Positions 4,323 to 7,272 of a DNA stretch of 7,272 bases are shown here, piece after piece. The notes below the pieces were generated by a model. It saw only the letters and a program-made list of their open reading frames with translations. It did not search any database and was not told the DNA's origin. The position numbers and the translations under genes were made by a program. This DNA is from Planctomycetota bacterium (GTDB lineage Bacteria > Planctomycetota > PLA2 > JAEUHO01). The stretch's first letter is position 1. Each line of letters starts with the position of its first letter. The stretch lies in assembly GCA_026647295.1 (NCBI GenBank), contig JAPKHB010000195.1:1-7272 (forward strand). Direction: 5' to 3'.

Positions 4323-7272
4323 ATGGCCAGACTCCGCAAGAGCCTCAAGCGCTTCGAGCGCCACATCCTGCTCGGGCTCGTGATCCTCCTCCTGGCGACC
4401 TTCTCGGTCACCGGCGCGCTCAAGTGCGGGGGCGGCGCCCCGGGCCCCACCTACCAACTGGGCGGCTCGTTCCAGGTGGCGCCCGGCGAGCGCATCGAGA
4501 TCAGCGACGAGGAATACGACGAGCGCTACGAGGAGTACAAGCGCCTGATGCGCGGGCTACGCCTGCCCACGCTGGAGTTCTGGCGCTTCTTCGGGGGCGC
4601 CCGCAGCCCCGACCCCTGGAAGGGCGCCTGGCTGCACATCATCGGCGTCGAAGTTGCCCGCCGCGCCGGCTACGAGGTGGGGCCCCACCAGGCGAGCCAG
4701 GCCGCGCGCCTGATGGCGGAGATCAAGTTGCGCGCCGACTCGCGGCTCCCCTTCACCGAGTCGAACTACCAGCAGTTCCTGCGCCAGCAGTTCGGCGGCA
4801 GCGTGACCGAGTGGGAGCGGCTGGTCGCCCAGACGGTGCTCAAGGACATGGCGCTCGCCCCGGTGATCGAGGCGGCGCGCTACTCCTTGAGCTACCCCGA
4901 GGCCTACGAGGCCTGGAAGTCCGAGCGCGAGCGCGTGAACCTGGCCACCGTGGCCCTGCCGGGCGAGGGCTTCGCCGAGCGCGTCCGCGCCGAGGAGACG
5001 ACCCGCGAGACCCTCTCGCGCCAGGAGGCCGTCCTGGACAGGTTGCGCACGGCGCTCGACCAACTGCGCGGGGCCGTGGCGGCGGTGGAGGACTACCGCG
5101 CGCGCCACGAGGGCCGGTGGCCCTCCGCGTTTGGCGACCTGGGGTCGGCGGCGGTGCCCTACCGGGTGCCCGTGGACCCCTGGGGCGAGGAACTCCGCTA
5201 CGAGCGCGGGGAGGAGGCCGGGGACGTTCGCGGCGCGGGCCCCGACGGTTCGTTCGGGACGGCAGACGACGTGACGCGCGAACTGCTGGCGACCTACGAC
5301 GCCCACGTCACGCTCTCCCGCCTCGGCGGGGAGTTGCGCCGCTACCGCATCGGCACCGGCGCCTGGCCGACCGAACTCGCGCGGCTGCGCGAGCCGCTCG
5401 GCCCGGGCAAGCCGGCCCTCCTGCTCCAGCCCCTGCTCGACCCCTGGGGGCGGGAGCCGGCCTACACGCCGGGCCCAACGCCACAGGACGCGCCCACCCT
5501 CACCGTGCTCGGCCCGGACGGGGAGGCGGGCACCGCCGACGACCTCGTGCTGGTGCCGGACCTCAAGGGGGAGCCGGACGCCACGCCGGTGCCCCTCCAG
5601 GGGCCGCTCGGCGCCTTCCTGCTCCCGGACCTCGTGGACGCGTGGGGCCGGCCGATCGGCGCCCGGCTCGCGCGCGCCAACCCGCCCGCCTTCGGCGTCG
5701 TGAGCGCCGGCCTGGACGGCGAGCCCGGCACCGACGACGACCTCAAGGAGGGCAACGAGCGGGAGCTGCACGCGTTCTACTCGGGCGTGGCCCGCGACTA
5801 CACCCGCGAGCCGCGGCACGACTTCGAGGTGCTCTTCGTGCACACCCCGCTCGTGCCCGACGACGTCCTGGCCCGGCTCTGGGAGGCCTATCCGGAGCAG
5901 CGCCCGACCGACGAGGCGCAGGCGTTCCAGTGGTGGCTCAACTATCGCGGCAAGGACGTCTTCTACCAGGCCGACGACCCGGCGGACCCGGAGGCGGGGC
6001 ACGGCGCCGCGCTGATGAAGAAGGTCGCGCCCGGCGCGGCCGTGACCCTGGTGCCGGCGCGCGAGATCTTCACCGGCGTCAAGCCCATGGACGAGCCTGC
6101 GGGCGTCGGGCCGGGCGCGGGCGGGCCGGCGCCGGGGGCGGGGGACGGCGAGGACGGGCCCGCCCCGGTCCCCGGCGGCGACGGAGACGACGCGGCGCCG
6201 AACGAGGACGACGCGGGGCCGGACGGGGGCGGGGACGAGGAGGACTCCGACGCCGCGCTGCTCCGCGAGTTCCGGGAGCGGGGCTGGCGCGAGGTGGTGC
6301 TGCGCGAGATCTTCCTGGAGCGGCTGCTCGACCACTGGCTCAAGAAGGCGATGGCCGCCGAGGAGGCCCGGGGCCGGACCGCCAAGGAGCGCGAGGCCTA
6401 CGAGCAGGCGCTCGCCCGCTGGCAGGAGGAGCACGGCGACAAGCCCGAAGCGGACCGTCCCCCGCGGCCCGCCGAGCCCGCCCCGCCCGAGGAGGTCACG
6501 TTCCAGACGCTGCTCGCGGGCGAGATCAAGCCCTTCCTGCTCGCCACCAACCGCGACACCTCCTACGTGGCGGAGACCTTCCAGTACTGGCGCCCGGAGC
6601 AGCCCGCGACCCGGGCGGAGTGGGAGGCGAACCCGGACATCGGACAACCGATGCTCGGCCAGTCGCTCAACAGCCTGGACGCCGACGGCAAGTACTACCG
6701 CATCCCCGTCCAACTCAACAACCGCCTCACCAAGGTGCTGCTGCGCCGGCGGGGATTCATCCCGTCCTACCAGCCCACGCTGGAGGAGATCCGCGAGGAG
6801 TTGCGCCCCGCCTGGTGGCGCAAGCGCCAGCTCGACCACGCCGAGAAGGCCCTCGATCGGCTGCGGCGAAGCGTCCAGGAGGCCGAGGCCAAGGCGGGCG
6901 ACGCCGCCACCGAAGAGGGGCGCGAGGCCCGGGCCGCGGCGGGGCGGGCGGCCCTCGAGGAGTGGGCGCGCGACCTGGGGCTGCCCCACTACCTGGAGGA
7001 GACCGGCTGGTTCATCGGCAGCCGGCCGCCGGCGGCGGTCCCGGTGCCGGCCGGGGCCGGGGCGGAGGAGGCGGGCCGGATCCGGCGCCGCAACTACGTC
7101 TGGCGCACGGGCTACGCCACCGTGGCGCCGACCCCGTCGGCACAGGACCACGTCACCGCCGAGCCCGGCACCTTCGGGCGCACGGTGCTCACGGACCGCT
7201 CCACGGGGACCGACGCCACCGGGGCCGCCTACCTGGTCCGGGTGAAGGACCGGCGCTTTGCCACGCCGGCCG
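4323..7272 (+). CDS. Membrane-anchored SurA/PpiD-like chaperone with three GspG-like modules, 3' end outside the window
   Basis: 983 codons are present with no stop before the right edge. Residues 1-13 are basic, and 14-33 form one membrane helix (HILLGLVILLLATFSVTGAL), as in PpiD, leaving the rest outside the inner membrane. Residues ~58-211 resemble the helical SurA_N/PpiD chaperone domain (EISDEEYDERYEEY; ARRAGYEVG; FLRQQFGGSVTEWERLV; SYPEAYEAWKSERERVNLATVAL). Three modules of the pseudopilin GspG type follow (~240-474). Residues ~499-588 (RHDFEVLFVHTPLV) return to a chaperone-like sequence, then come an acidic Gly/Pro linker (~589-643) and helical segments. EEIREELRPAWWRKRQLDHA and AAYLVRVKDRRFATPA resemble the PpiD C-terminal region. 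No parvulin GGDLG/His signature is visible, so it is probably a chaperone rather than an isomerase. The start is supported by a Shine-Dalgarno sequence and the N-terminal anchor. The overall class is fairly sure; the function is inferred. Confidence 0.85.
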   Translation, partial: MARLRKSLKRFERHILLGLVILLLATFSVTGALKCGGGAPGPTYQLGGSFQVAPGERIEISDEEYDERYEEYKRLMRGLRLPTLEFWRFFGGARSPDPWKGAWLHIIGVEVARRAGYEVGPHQASQAARLMAEIKLRADSRLPFTESNYQQFLRQQFGGSVTEWERLVAQTVLKDMALAPVIEAARYSLSYPEAYEAWKSERERVNLATVALPGEGFAERVRAEETTRETLSRQEAVLDRLRTALDQLRGAVAAVEDYRARHEGRWPSAFGDLGSAAVPYRVPVDPWGEELRYERGEEAGDVRGAGPDGSFGTADDVTRELLATYDAHVTLSRLGGELRRYRIGTGAWPTELARLREPLGPGKPALLLQPLLDPWGREPAYTPGPTPQDAPTLTVLGPDGEAGTADDLVLVPDLKGEPDATPVPLQGPLGAFLLPDLVDAWGRPIGARLARANPPAFGVVSAGLDGEPGTDDDLKEGNERELHAFYSGVARDYTREPRHDFEVLFVHTPLVPDDVLARLWEAYPEQRPTDEAQAFQWWLNYRGKDVFYQADDPADPEAGHGAALMKKVAPGAAVTLVPAREIFTGVKPMDEPAGVGPGAGGPAPGAGDGEDGPAPVPGGDGDDAAPNEDDAGPDGGGDEEDSDAALLREFRERGWREVVLREIFLERLLDHWLKKAMAAEEARGRTAKEREAYEQALARWQEEHGDKPEADRPPRPAEPAPPEEVTFQTLLAGEIKPFLLATNRDTSYVAETFQYWRPEQPATRAEWEANPDIGQPMLGQSLNSLDADGKYYRIPVQLNNRLTKVLLRRRGFIPSYQPTLEEIREELRPAWWRKRQLDHAEKALDRLRRSVQEAEAKAGDAATEEGREARAAAGRAALEEWARDLGLPHYLEETGWFIGSRPPAAVPVPAGAGAEEAGRIRRRNYVWRTGYATVAPTPSAQDHVTAEPGTFGRTVLTDRSTGTDATGAAYLVRVKDRRFATPA
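5040..5744 (+). repeat. Three tandem GspG-like pseudopilin modules with calcium-type loops, within gene 5
   Basis: Each unit has a D-x-W-G motif followed 21-24 residues later by an acidic GxDG-xxGTxDD loop. Unit 1 has DPWG at 285-288 and GPDGSFGTADDV at 306-317. Unit 2 has DPWG at 373-376 and GPDGEAGTADDL at 397-408. Unit 3 has DAWG at 439-442 and GLDGEPGTDDDL at 463-474. Units 1 and 2 also keep the preceding helix and Y(R)..xG.WP..L pattern (VEDYRARHEGRWPSAFGDL; ELRRYRIGTGAWPTEL). Unit 3 lacks the helix. In the major type II secretion pseudopilin GspG this loop binds calcium. The units are diverged at the DNA level, so this is an old duplication. Confidence 0.7.

Noticed and set aside
4416..4429. 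Cysteine at residue 35 of gene 5 as a lipoprotein site
   Set aside because: The preceding residues are ALK, so lysine occupies the -1 position of a lipobox, which does not fit. A simple membrane anchor is more likely.
3231..4457. 408-codon minus-strand frame opposite scpB
   Set aside because: It spans two intergenic regions and all of scpB, shows no domain motif, and is a shadow of the ScpB codons.
4557..7151. 864-codon open frame on the minus strand opposite gene 5
   Set aside because: Its translation is Arg/Gly/Leu/Val/Ala-rich without domain motifs, and it lies opposite a plus-strand frame with clear chaperone and GspG-like motifs. Long antisense frames are expected when third codon positions are almost all G or C.

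Overview
The window is very GC-rich (visibly above 70%, not counted) with strong G/C preference at third codon positions. All five genes that can be supported lie on the + strand, with short intergenic gaps. The organism is most likely a high-GC Planctomycetota bacterium or a relative. The reasons are protein architectures that I associate, from memory, with that group: a secreted protein whose mature part begins DVIHLRTGDSVKG and ends in a CxxC/CxxC zinc ribbon, and DPWG...GPDG.xGTADD modules of the pseudopilin GspG type. No marker gene settles the taxonomy, and Myxococcota or Acidobacteriota remain possible.

Layout: (1) 2-1564, an open frame entering from the left edge. Its first ~55 codons look like an extracellular repeat domain, followed in frame by a signal-peptide-like segment and then a secreted zinc-ribbon protein of unknown function. 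(2) 1658-2308, a small secreted helical protein of unknown function. (3) 2305-3309, a parvulin-type peptidyl-prolyl isomerase lipoprotein that overlaps gene 2 by four bases (GTGA), so the two are probably translationally coupled. (4) 3402-4136, scpB, the winged-helix subunit of the SMC-ScpA-ScpB condensin, with an acidic/proline-rich N-terminal extension and without scpA next to it. (5) 4323 to the right edge, a large membrane-anchored SurA/PpiD-like chaperone in which three GspG-like calcium-loop modules sit where a PPIase domain would be expected.

The three intergenic gaps before genes 2, 4 and 5 each carry a -10-like hexamer (TACCAT, TACCTT, TATCCT) in a GGGGTA-like context, and each has GC-rich hairpins upstream. 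Genes 2 and 4 start so close to that hexamer that their mRNAs are probably leaderless. Gene 5 has a normal leader with a Shine-Dalgarno sequence.

Apart from scpB (chromosome segregation), the genes point to the cell envelope: two secreted proteins of unknown role and two different exported SurA-family folding factors. No mobile element, CRISPR array, tRNA or rRNA was seen. The most interesting observations are the chaperone/GspG-repeat hybrid, the abrupt domain-to-signal-peptide join in gene 1, and the parvulin that lacks one of its two conserved histidines.
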